Assembly: GCA_002104985.1 (NCBI GenBank)
Contig: MCGO01000021.1
Span: 310,001 to 374,000 of the forward strand
Source: Rhizoclosmatium globosum
Taxonomy: Eukaryota; Chytridiomycota; Chytridiomycetes; Chytridiales; Chytriomycetaceae
Length of the DNA: 64,000 bases
Reading direction: 5' to 3'
Shown: positions 20,720 to 30,231 of the stretch, piece by piece
Layout: every line of letters begins with the position of its first letter
Position numbering within the stretch: position 1 is the stretch's first letter
Notes under the pieces: generated by a model
Told to the model about the DNA's origin: nothing
What the model saw: the letters and a program-made list of their open reading frames with translations, nothing else
Database searches by the model: none
Program-made: the position numbers and the translations under genes

Positions 20720-22352
20720 TTAATTTTCTTCTGCGTCGACCCATTCGCATTCTGTCTCGGATTCGCCAGATTCGTTTTCAACATACTGAACTTCAGAACC
20801 AACAATAGTTTCATCTAATGATATTTTTGAGTCCGTTTTTTCCAACTCGTGTTTAGCTGCAACTGTCATCAGCTTTCTGACTAACTCGGCATCTTTTGAT
20901 TCACGAACAACTTCTTCCAACAATTGTGGGAACTGCATAATCAAGTTTTCCGCATCAAAACTGCTATATGCAACAACTTGAACTATTGCGACTGGTAAGT
21001 CAAATGGCGGGAGTGTATCACCACGAGACGACACTGCATTGACTCGTATTCTAAACTGTAACGAAATATCAGTGAAATATCTTCATAGAGACTCTAAATT
21101 AAACCTTATGTTCGATGTTGACACGGTTTGCGAACTGACCAGATGGATTGATTCCATAGTGTTTTGTCTCAAAAATTGAACTGGGCGGTGGAATACCAGA
21201 AGCCAGACGAGGAACTTCAAAAGTGAGCTAATGAAGAAGTTAAATTTGAATCTTTAAAAGTAGTTTCAACTGTACCTCTTGGATTGCATTCCAAAACTCT
21301 CCGTCAACCGTTTCCTCTCCTTTCCAACTGAGTAGATCCAAGGACAAATACTTTCTATCCAACGTAGTACCACTCATAAGATCAACTAAATCAACTGGGG
21401 AGCCTTCCATTTGTAGTTGTCGCTGACTGGATGTGTTCGCAGCCAATGAGTCTGCGCTAATACCAACTCCCTGAACCTCCTCCAACGAGACACGCACAGA
21501 AGTTATCTTGATTCTAGATTTTGGTTTCGGTCGAATGCGAAACTCAAACTTAATTTTGTCCCCAGGTCCAAATACTGTTGAGGAAAGAAATGCAGAATAA
21601 TCAAAGTTATGCCCCACACCGACGTTTTCATGCTCCCCAAACAAATCACTCTCGGACGACCAGTATCTTGCATTTTGGCCAGATTGAACGATGGCTTTCA
21701 AAGTTTGTGGTGAGTACTTGATCATTTGGATGGGCTGTTTTGATTTCAATGTGGACATAAAAAGCCTTTCGTATGACGATGTTATCATGGAAAAGTATGG
21801 ATTAAGTTCCAATTGGCGGTAAGTCGAAGATTTGTTGAATTTGGTTCCAACTTTTACAATTGCTTCAACATGATACGAGATTCTCGCCCCAAACCCCCAT
21901 TCCGGATTGGAAGCCGAGATTGAGTCGTGAATTTTGTTGATTCCTCCCCAAGAAATCGGAAACTTGAAAGGAGTGTCCCAAACTTTGAGTTCTGCATTCC
22001 ACAGATTCTCCCTCGCGTCCTGGTCTCCATCATCAGCAAACACCTCGTCAGGACCTATGGTTAGAAAGCTGAACGCCTCATATGGACTGTGCTTCCTTGC
22101 GTCTCCATTAGAAGTGAAGATCTTTCCGTCGAGGCTAGCAGAGACGCTGACAATAGGTTGACTCGATCTTATACGAATTATTCCTTCGACACGGATTGAA
22201 CTCAAGCCAAGATATCCATAAATTAGACTACTTGATCCTGGCGTTGGAAGTATCTCAACTTGACCCGGACTTGTGAGGTTGACGAGGTCCAGAATTGTCA
22301 TGTAGTTTTCAACACTCGAAATTAATGTAGAAGTGAAAGTAGAATACGGCAT
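20720..22352 (-). CDS. Arrestin-like protein
   Basis: About 510 residues in three exons (introns near 21057-21105 and 21229-21276). Arrestin-fold features: an N-terminal beta-sheet with VEGIIRIRSSQPIVSV, a WDTPFKFPISW segment placed like the arrestin core, ARISYHVEAIVKV closing the N-domain, and a C-domain FGPGDKIKFEFRI ending in RVNIEHKFRIRVN. The tail is acidic. Similarity is at fold level, so it may be an alpha-arrestin or a chytrid-specific arrestin. Arrestins adapt receptors or transporters for endocytosis; the rhodopsin-like receptors at 56-60 kb are possible but unproven clients. Confidence 0.65.
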
Positions 22353-22471
22353 TATCAACCCAGCCACGTTTGAGTTCTATTTCAAGAGATCGGGGGAGGA
22401 AAGGGTGCTTCCACAATTTTGCAGCACCCAACCTTTCCAACCGAAACAGCCACCTTCAAATCTTTCCACCA

Positions 22472-24062
22472 ATGACGAGGTTGCGGCCACTTCTGACAAC
22501 TCTCGTTGCTTTCAATTGCCTCGTAAATGCCGTGACAACACCTCAGGAGCCCCTCAGTAAGTGAAATAGTATGCAATGTTGAAACATACGTTCACACCTC
22601 GCCTTCAAGTCGATCTTGACGTGGCCGTCCGACAAAGCCAGTCATCAATATACGATATATGCACAGTCTGCCAGAGCGACATTGGCCCTATCCCAAGCTC
22701 ATGCAATATGAACCTTGTTGAACAGGAGTGCAACAATCCCAACGGCGTACCCACATACCACACGCTTGCAGGAGCCATTGTCATTCTACAAATCCGCTAC
22801 AATAGTAATTCAAACAGGAAGCTGGAGATTTTCTTTGCGGTCTGTCAACTAGTGTGGTGGGCCACCACTTACTGATTTTTGATTCACACAGAACAACAAT
22901 CCTGGAGAGGAAAGTATTACATCACTTAGTGATTACAAGAATCCGAGCAGTCCTGTCTTGGGTCCCTTTTATCCTCCTGACAAGGGTCACAACCCTGCTT
23001 TGTTCTATATAAAAGTACCAAACGTTTCTCCTGGAGACGGATACGCCATTTTCTACAGAGTAATATTTGTTTTTATGGTGAATTCCGTATTGATATCTCT
23101 ATTTGTAGTACTACCTACTCAATACCTTCACCGAATATAATGCCAGTACCATAGCGCTCTTGACTATTGACACCGATAAATCAACATGGATAACGCCGTC
23201 AATTACCACCCTGTCTTCAGCAACGCCAACAAACACGAATTCTTCATCAATTGATTCACCTTCATCGCCTGCCTCCACTGCATGGACAGCCATCATCATT
23301 TCCATGGTTGTAGTAGCTCTTGCTATGACGATTGGAGGATTTTTAGTTGGACGATTCATGAAGAAAAAGAAAGAAGCCGATCGTGTCGGGAATATGGCTT
23401 CTCCTGTATCAAGGGATCTTGTGTTGGCAGAAGCTGGACAGTTTCTTCCCTCAAACGGAGAAATCAGAGACAAAAGAGCCTCTGTTTTGCGAAATAGCGT
23501 TAGCGAGAATGGAGGGTTTCCAAATTTCAACACAGATGATGGGCATAATTCGGATGATGAAGTTATCATTTTTCGCAAGCCTGCAGACCGATCATACACA
23601 GCATCTGTAGTAAGCGGAGTATCAAGTGGAACGAATGGGTCTCAACCGAAATCAATATTGAAAAAGCGGGAGGAAGTTGAGCGAGAAGCTCTTGAAGCGC
23701 AAATGTATGACCCAATATTAATGAATCATCAGCATCAGCATCAAGAGCATACAGCACTTGCAGTTAATAATGTGAGGAATCAGAAATTCGTGAGCTTCCG
23801 GGAGGATGTACAGGTTGCTTCATTTGATTCCAAGGCTCCGGCGTCAGCGAATCCTGTGTTGCCCCAAAGTCTGTTTGCAGAGTCGGAAGAAGGGCAAATA
23901 ATTGCTGTAGAGGAGGAGGACTCTGAAGAAAATCCAGCATTAGATTTTTATGATGGAGGTGTGGAACGAGATGTGGCCATATTGATGGCCAAGGCTGTGG
24001 AAATCGAAGACGAAGATGAAGATTACAACTCGGATGTTTCTGATTCCTGGAGGCAAGAATAA
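22472..24062 (+). CDS. Gamma-1: type I membrane protein with SILK and RVxF PP1-docking motifs
   Basis: First of three tandem paralogues. Exon 1 encodes a signal peptide (MTRLRPLLTTLVAFNCLV); the splice to LDVAVRQSQ keeps frame. The ectodomain has YDICTVC and further cysteines, then FYPPDKGHNPALFYIKVP. A Ser/Thr-rich stalk leads to the membrane segment AWTAIIISMVVVALAMTIGG and a basic stop KKKKEADR. The cytoplasmic tail holds SILK (23652-23663), the block EVEREALEAQMYD, KFVSF (23784-23798), and an acidic end FYDGGVERDV...SDVSDSWRQE. SILK and RVxF are the standard protein phosphatase 1 docking motifs, in the usual order. The role as PP1 anchor or regulator is inference; the ligand-like ectodomain is unknown. 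Confidence 0.75.
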
Positions 24063-24137
24063 ACTGTGTTACTAGTTATGATTAAGAATTGATACTCTTT
24101 TTTTCTGTCATCATCTCCCATCCAATCAAGCGAAGAG

Positions 24138-25421
24138 ATGTACTACCACCTGGTGGTTATATGCATGCTATTCCTCTCGCTCTCGGTAGCCGCTCAACAG
24201 AGACTGAACATTACATTAACGGCGCCGACGTCTGGTGGTAAGGTTTCAAACTGTCCTTTCAAACTGAAACCAATATGCATTGCCAGTTCTTTCTATAAGC
24301 ATGCTTCCACCACAACAAGACGGCTTCTATAAGATATGCGACATGTGCTTGAATCAGAACTATGATCCCCTCAGCATCAATCAACTGTGTTCAAACTCGC
24401 CCTTGCAGTGGAAACTCTCCACCGAATGTGGCATTGGCAAACCAAATCCGTTTCATATGTTCCCCGGATCCATATTCAACGTCTCGGTTCAGTACGATGC
24501 GAATTCGTCAAAGCTGGTGCGGTTTGCACTGAAGTTTACTCCACCCTTAAGCAACGCTAGCTCGTACATACCAGTATCAGGTGACTTGAATGCTCAAGCT
24601 GTTGGATACTCTCCGTTTTCGTTTGCTCTTCAGGTTCCCACGACTGTGAGCGACTTTGGCTTGTTCTATTCTCTTGTGCAATTGGTGAGGATTAATTGGG
24701 ATGGGTCAAACCACTACTAACATGACCACAGTACTTCATTAACGGTACCGACAAAGGTCTTGTTTACGAAAAGATAGTATGCAATGTGACGATGGATGTT
24801 TCTAATAAGGATTGGGTATATGCAACATCTAACTCAACATTTCCTACCTGGGCCATAGCAGTCGTTGTCGGTATTGCCTGTTTTCTTATTGGAGGGGCCT
24901 TCTGGCTCTTCCAACGATGGAAGGAAGGAAAGAAAGCACAAATTGTTGCGCCACTGAGCAAGCCCGTCACATCAATTGAGCCTGACGAAGAGGAAGACAA
25001 CAAAGTTGTTGTATACCGAAAATCAATTGATGGCAATTTCCGCGATGCCAGTAGTCAGGCGTCACGCCGTTCAATTCTCAAAAATCGAGTGCAATCATTA
25101 GACGGCAACCTAGTGATGGCTGTACAAGATGAACCCATGAAAGAGAGCAAGCCTCGGTCGCAAGACGCAAAACGTGTGTTCTTCAAAGAGACTGTTCTAA
25201 CGGCTCTGGTGGATTTGAACCAGCCCCCAGCTGACGACAATGTCCCACCATCTAGCTTATTTGAGGATTCAGATGATGACGAAGATACTCATGTCGTATA
25301 TTTCAATGATGGCGGTATTGAACAAAACGTACGGGAACTGTTGAAACGTAATGTAATAGAGGAAGCGGGTGATGATACAGACAGTGATGTTTCTGACGGC
25401 TGGAGGAAAGAAGAAGAATAA
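24138..25421 (+). CDS. Gamma-2: type I membrane protein with SILK and RVxF motifs
   Basis: Begins 75 bp after gamma-1. Signal peptide MYYHLVVICMLFLSLSVAA; intron joins TSG to DGFYKICDMCLNQ, the same CxxC block as its sisters. The ectodomain has FHMFPGSIFNVSVQYDAN, matching gamma-3 HVLPGSRVFLQIEYN. Membrane segment WAIAVVVGIACFLIGGAFWL is followed by a basic stop. Tail: SILK (25071-25082), KRVFF (25170-25184), LFEDSDDDED, and FNDGGIEQNVRELL ending SDVSDGWRKEEE. Ectodomains are highly diverged while tail motifs are held. No family in memory matches; function is inferred only from the docking motifs. Confidence 0.75.
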
Positions 25422-25477
25422 ACATAATTGATAGATTAAACGATACTATGGACATTGTATTTTCTGAAAGGAATTCA

Positions 25478-27118
25478 ATGCGAATCCCAATCTCCCTCAT
25501 TGCACTGATGTCAGTGTCGGCCTTACCCACCAGTAAGCTACCTCATTATCTTTTGTGAGTACTAACCTGTTGATCTGGCAGCTACTCTTCCGCATGGGCC
25601 GCTCGGAGTCTCAGTCTCGCTGGCATCGCAGAACCCCGACATCTTCGACTATTGCGGCGTCTGCGAGCCGTACCTCCTCTCCTCAAACATCACCGTCCCT
25701 CAAACAACCGTTAATGTTCAACGCCTGACAGAATGCATAACATCAGGCTTTGACTTCCAGGACGAGTGTCAAGGTGGTACTAGGCCAATTCATGTCCTTC
25801 CTGGATCTAGAGTCTTTCTTCAGATCGAATACAATGTCAAAATTGCAAACAAAACACAGTTTGTGCTGAGGTATCTTCTACCGGTGAGTCCCTTGTGACT
25901 GTCCAATCAGATATTGGATGTGGTGGTTCTAATACACCCTTGAACAGCCAACTGTCAAAGACGCTATATTCCCTTGGAATGATACTCAAATATCGCCTCA
26001 ATTCTATCCTGCTGATTACCGCAGTGGTTTCGTGTATAACGTTTCAATTTGGCCCAATGTATCGGCAGTTGGTATTGGTGCCAAGAATTGGCTCTATCCC
26101 GATGGACACTATCAGCTTGGATACTTTGTAAGTACTCCAGGCCTTGCCACAAGTCTTAACCAGCCTCATTGACATCCTTAATTTATAGACTTTTGGTCTT
26201 ACTCAACAACCCACCGACTTTATCTTTCAAGTCATACGGAACGTTACGATTGATGCGTCTCGGCAGGATTGGATTGTCCTACCGTCGGCAACTGCCACCC
26301 TCGCAGTAACCTCGACACCAACTCCATCTCCAGCACCAACAGATAACAATGTGACGTACCTTTTAATTATAGCATGTCTTCTCGGCGCCACGATTATCTT
26401 TATGGTAGCAGGATTCTTGTATTCTCGTTACAGAAAGAAAAAGCGCGCAGAGGAAGCAGCCTCTCAATCCCCACCAAGCTTCTTTGGAAACAATCCAATT
26501 ATACCAGACCTCAACAATGACGATGCAAGCGATAGAGAATCCATGGTTGTCTTCAAAAAGTCCGGGCACGGAACGTACACACCGTCTATGGTTAGTTCTT
26601 CGGCGGTAGGGTCGTCGATTGGGCTCAAAGGAATTTTGAAAAGTCGAAAAGAGGTGGAGAATGAAGTGTTGGAAGCACAAATGTACGATACTGTTGTATT
26701 GAAGTTACAACAGCGACGGAGTATGCCTGATGCTCAGGCATCCGTGACAGGTGAAAACACTTGGCTCGAAAATACTTCGGAGGCGAGTAGTGGTGGTCGA
26801 GTTGGTGGAGGGTCAGGGAATGGAAAGCGTGTCATGTTCAAACCAATGGTGGAAATGGCTATTGTTGATCTATCGAAGCCTCCTGCTTTGAACGCAATTC
26901 CAAACGGTCTTTTTGATGATTCTGACGAAGAGGATGCCGAGGAAGAAGATTCTACAGGCTTTGTGGATTATCACGATGGAGGAATTGAGAAGGGCATGAA
27001 AGGGATTCTTGGAAAGAAGGTGGAAATTGAAGACGATGAAATTGAAAGCGACAAGAAGGAGCTGGAAGATGGTGATGACAGTAGTGGTGATGATGATGAT
27101 TGGAGGAAAGGGGAATAA
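25478..27118 (+). CDS. Gamma-3: type I membrane protein with SILK-like and RVxF motifs
   Basis: Begins 57 bp after gamma-2. Signal peptide MRIPISLIALMSVSALP, then LGVSVSLASQNPDIFDYCGV with the CxxC block, HVLPGSRVFLQIEYN, several N-glycosylation sequons, and a Thr/Pro stalk. Membrane segment TYLLIIACLLGATIIFMVAG; basic stop YRKKKR. Tail: GILK (26630-26641, fits [GS]IL[RK]), EVENEVLEAQMYD, KRVMF (26825-26839), LFDDSDEEDAEEED, YHDGGIEKGM and an acidic DDDDWRKGE end. Four exons (introns near 25532-25581, 25884-25947 and 26130-26188), the same plan as the sisters. PP1 recruitment is inference. Confidence 0.75.
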
Positions 27119-27204
27119 GCTGGAGACCAACACTCATTCTATTATCCAAGTTTTGTGTATATAACAGTAATAAAGAATCTCATTCTTTGTGAGCTACTTC
27201 TATT

Positions 27205-28128
27205 TTATTCGTGGGCCTTTTGAAACGTTGATGCAGCTCGTCGCAAAGTTTTGACACTTGCATCACATTCCCTTGCAACCAGATCGTCACCATGGGCAAC
27301 TGATATATGAAGTACATTCAGCTTACGTGCCGCTTCTGCCAACTCCTCTTCAGCCCACTTTCTTGCCACGTCCTTGTTTTCAACAAACATGAACCGTCCA
27401 ATTGCAGTGCATCCAAATCCGCATGCCGTTCCAATTGTGAGTAAAATTGGGTCACAGTCATTCGAAGTAGGATCAATATTGAAGAGAAGATCACACACGA
27501 TAAGCGAATGTGCGTTATTTGGCGACCCTTCATGTTTTACGAAGTAAACCAATTCCCCGGCATCAGGATAAAGACCTTTCGGTTCCATGTAAAGAATTCT
27601 ATCATTTTGCACAGATTTTGACGGATCGTACTTTGTGAATGTATCCTCCACGGTCTGTGAGACTTTGACAGCTTTTGAAACCTGGGTGATTGCTTTTGAA
27701 GGACAAACCACCTTCGCATCAGGATACTCCCTGGCCCAGGCAGCTGCATCCAAGCGATGCATTTCGTTTGGAACGATAATAAAAGCGACTTTTCCGAGCG
27801 AGTTGAGTTCGTCTTTCACGGACTGGTTCACGCAGATTGGCGAGTGGACACACAGGCCCTGCTCCGTGCGCACAACGACCATGCGCCGCTTCATGCGCGG
27901 ACCATTCGGCGGCAGCGACGCGACGAGAGTCCACACATTCGGCGCGACTTGTTTCAGCGCCGGCGAGTGCGGGAACACTTTCATCTTCCAGTGCACCGCG
28001 GCGTCGGGCACGGGCGTCCACGTGCGCATCGCCGTCACGGCCACGCGCCGCTTCAGCCACCGTGGTACTACGTATAACAAGCCGGCGAGGACGCCGAGCG
28101 TCGTGAACAACACAGCGATCAATCCCAT
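27205..28128 (-). CDS. DUF4336-type protein with N-terminal membrane anchor
   Basis: Intronless, 307 residues. N-terminal hydrophobic segment MGLIAVLFTTLGVLAGLLYV, then KRRMVVVRTEQGLCVHSPI and LNSLGKVAFIIVPNEMH, the recognisable start of the DUF4336 family, a metallo-beta-lactamase-like fold whose biochemical role is not established. Later blocks: YPDAKVVCPSKA, GELVYFVKHEGS and LNVLHISVAHGDDLV. GC-rich first third (bases 27840-28100). Transcription is convergent with the gamma genes and divergent from delta-1. Start is the first ATG ahead of the anchor; upstream in-frame sequence is AT-rich. Confidence 0.75.
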   Translation of the reverse strand: MGLIAVLFTTLGVLAGLLYVVPRWLKRRVAVTAMRTWTPVPDAAVHWKMKVFPHSPALKQVAPNVWTLVASLPPNGPRMKRRMVVVRTEQGLCVHSPICVNQSVKDELNSLGKVAFIIVPNEMHRLDAAAWAREYPDAKVVCPSKAITQVSKAVKVSQTVEDTFTKYDPSKSVQNDRILYMEPKGLYPDAGELVYFVKHEGSPNNAHSLIVCDLLFNIDPTSNDCDPILLTIGTACGFGCTAIGRFMFVENKDVARKWAEEELAEAARKLNVLHISVAHGDDLVARECDASVKTLRRAASTFQKAHE

Positions 28129-28328
28129 TTTTGTTGATTTTATTAATAATAATATGGAAGAGAAATAGAAATAGAGAAAGTACCAGATAAAAATAATTTT
28201 AAGCAAATAAAGGTTCTTCAATCGTCCCGTCGGCTCTATGAAGCTGTCTCCCTCATTGAGATAGATCCACACGGAACTGTCCCGCCCTCTTTAAAACACT
28301 TGCCAATTCACTGACTTCTTATACAAGA

Positions 28329-28613
28329 ATGAAATTCAACATGGCAGCGTTCATTGGCACAGTTGTATTCTTGGAAGGCATTGCTGCTTCTACAACTTCA
28401 AATTCCAAGGGCAGCATACATAGGCGAGCCGCAGTGGATGCCCAACTCGCATTCTCTACAATTTTTGTTATTCTCGTGTGTTGTGGCCTAATTTGGGCTG
28501 CACTGGCCTTCCTGTGTCAGCCCAAAGAAGAGGAACGACCAGTTTTCCCTGAAATGGCGTCTCTGGCTTCACCACCTCGCAACACTCAGCAGTATATTGT
28601 GGTCGTCGGTTGA
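28329..28613 (+). CDS. Delta-1: miniature type I membrane protein
   Basis: Intronless, 94 residues. Signal-like N-terminus (MAAFIGTVVFLEGIAAS), a short luminal part with dibasic HRR, membrane segment FSTIFVILVCCGLIWAALAF, and a short tail ending QYIVVVG. The plan (signal, dibasic pair 8-12 residues before the membrane, single pass, hydrophobic C-terminal tetrapeptide) recurs in the next three genes. A Kex2-type cut at RR would release a very short peptide (inference). Unknown function. Confidence 0.6.
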   Translation: MKFNMAAFIGTVVFLEGIAASTTSNSKGSIHRRAAVDAQLAFSTIFVILVCCGLIWAALAFLCQPKEEERPVFPEMASLASPPRNTQQYIVVVG

Positions 28614-28864
28614 TGCTTCTCGTTGTATTTTACGTGACCGTAAATCCCGTTTCATTCGAAGTACAGTTGGAGTTAAAGTTGTAGTTAATTGATAAATAAA
28701 TCAACAGAGTATGTTATTAACGTAGATAGTCTTTCAATATTTTAAGAGAAGGCAATCAATTGGCACAATTAAACGGCGGCAAGTGAATTGGTTTTGAATT
28801 TTGGCGGCATCCCAAACTTCACAAAAGCCCCGGCTCTAGACTTCAAAATACTCAATTCACAGTC

Positions 28865-29137
28865 ATGCTAAACAATCTATACAAAGCAATTATAGTGTTG
28901 CCACTTCTTCAAATTACCATAGCATTTCCTCTGATGCTAACCCGGCGAGACTCTACTTCAGAAACTGGCCAACTTGTCTTTGGAGGTCTAGTCCTCATAT
29001 GCGTAGCATGTGCCTTGGGATACGTGATCATCACATTCCTACGAAATAGAACAGACAAGCAAACTAAAGTTGCTGGTGAAATTCAAGGCCAAGAAATAAA
29101 ACCCTTTGTCTTTCCTGGAGCATATATCCCTGTATAA
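28865..29137 (+). CDS. Delta-2: miniature type I membrane protein
   Basis: Intronless, 90 residues. Signal peptide KAIIVLPLLQITIAFPL, luminal MLTRRDSTSETGQ, membrane segment LVFGGLVLICVACALGYVII, tail with FVFPGAYIPV as the last residues. Nearly collinear with delta-3 (RRDSTSSTTQIAFGSLVLIC and FPGRYIPI), so the two are recent duplicates. The conserved hydrophobic C-terminus could be a PDZ-type or sorting signal (inference). An AATAAA overlaps the region after the stop. Confidence 0.65.
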   Translation: MLNNLYKAIIVLPLLQITIAFPLMLTRRDSTSETGQLVFGGLVLICVACALGYVIITFLRNRTDKQTKVAGEIQGQEIKPFVFPGAYIPV

Positions 29138-29267
29138 GTTGCCATTTATTTAGAGTCGTAATAAAGTCAGTGTTGTAAGCTACCTATGAAAACAAAATGT
29201 GGCTGCGCTCTTTTGATGTTTGACCAAGCTGAGGTTCTACAACACTCCCAAAAAACTATCATCACAG

Positions 29268-29558
29268 ATGCTGTCGATTCCATTCCTCGCATTCATAATG
29301 CTGCCATTCCTCCACCTCTCAATGGCGCTACCCCTGCACATTCAACCGCAGCATCGACGAGACTCAACTTCATCAACAACCCAAATCGCTTTTGGTTCCC
29401 TAGTCCTCATCTGTATAGTTTGCGCCATTGGATACGTTTCAATCACATTCGCGCGAAACAGGAGTCAACAAAGCGATAAGCAGGATGATCAAGAACAGCT
29501 GGTTGAGGCGAGGAAGAAGGACGAGGGTGCATTCCCTGGAAGATATATTCCAATTTAA
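29268..29558 (+). CDS. Delta-3: miniature type I membrane protein
   Basis: Intronless, 96 residues from the ATG at 29268. Signal peptide MLSIPFLAFIMLPFLHLSMA, luminal part with HRRDSTSSTTQ, membrane segment IAFGSLVLICIVCAIGYVSI, charged tail and terminal FPGRYIPI. The upstream in-frame extension would destroy the signal peptide, which decides the start. Nearest relative is delta-2. Confidence 0.65.
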   Translation: MLSIPFLAFIMLPFLHLSMALPLHIQPQHRRDSTSSTTQIAFGSLVLICIVCAIGYVSITFARNRSQQSDKQDDQEQLVEARKKDEGAFPGRYIPI

Positions 29559-29631
29559 TTAAGGAATAGGAAGAATAAAGAATCGATTTAGTGTTCTTGT
29601 TTTTATCCACAAATTGCGTGTGTCTTGCTCA

Positions 29632-30098
29632 ATGATCCACGCACTCCTGTTCCTTCTCTCATCGGCTCTTGCGGCGGTTGCCCTTCCAGGTACGGCTTAT
29701 AAGCTTCCTTATCAATTGATCTATCGAGCTCCTGAAGTTGGCAGTCGGATTGGTGGTGGTTGTCTCACAATCACTCAATCACTAATGCTCTCCTTCACCC
29801 ACCATCACCTCCTCCCAATCCCAACTCTAATCCCTTGATGCCAATCTAACTCAATACTCTGCAATACGTAGCCATGTCCAACTCCCATGAGCTTGTTCGA
29901 CGAGGAACCGTAGACGGACTCGCCCAAAAGATCTTTATCGTCATCTTCTGTACACTGATTGGAGGTGCATTGATTTACGTTGCCGTTGGATTCATTCGAA
30001 GTGGAGCGGAGGACAGGAAGAAGCGGAAGGTGAAGGAGGCAGCCGCAAAGGCTCAGGCTGCTGAGGCCCAGATGCACACTTCCATTGCCCCGCAGTGA
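29632..30098 (+). CDS. Delta-4: miniature type I membrane protein (spliced)
   Basis: Two exons. Exon 1 codes for the signal peptide MIHALLFLLSSALAAVALP; a long intron (about 29689-29872) ends AATACGTAG; exon 2 gives MSNSHELVRRGTVDGLAQ, membrane segment IFIVIFCTLIGGALIYVAVG and a Lys/Ala/Gln tail ending SIAPQ. It keeps the dibasic RR ahead of the membrane but has lost the YIP-type end. The tail is a predicted charged helix. Unknown function. Confidence 0.6.
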
Positions 30099-30231
30099 GC
30101 GAGCACCTCCGCGGCGGCTAACCTTGAAAACCAACCAACTTGGAACTCTTTGATAGATGAATCTCATTTCGGGCGCAAACAACATTCAAAATCACTTCAA
30201 TAAACATGACTTTATCTCATATTTTGGCCCC

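Noticed and set aside
23111..23599. 162-codon minus-strand frame
   Set aside because: Antisense to gamma-1; the sense frame has membrane helix and family motifs.
27635..28168. 177-codon + strand frame
   Set aside because: Mirror of the DUF4336 coding sequence, which has the recognisable family motifs.
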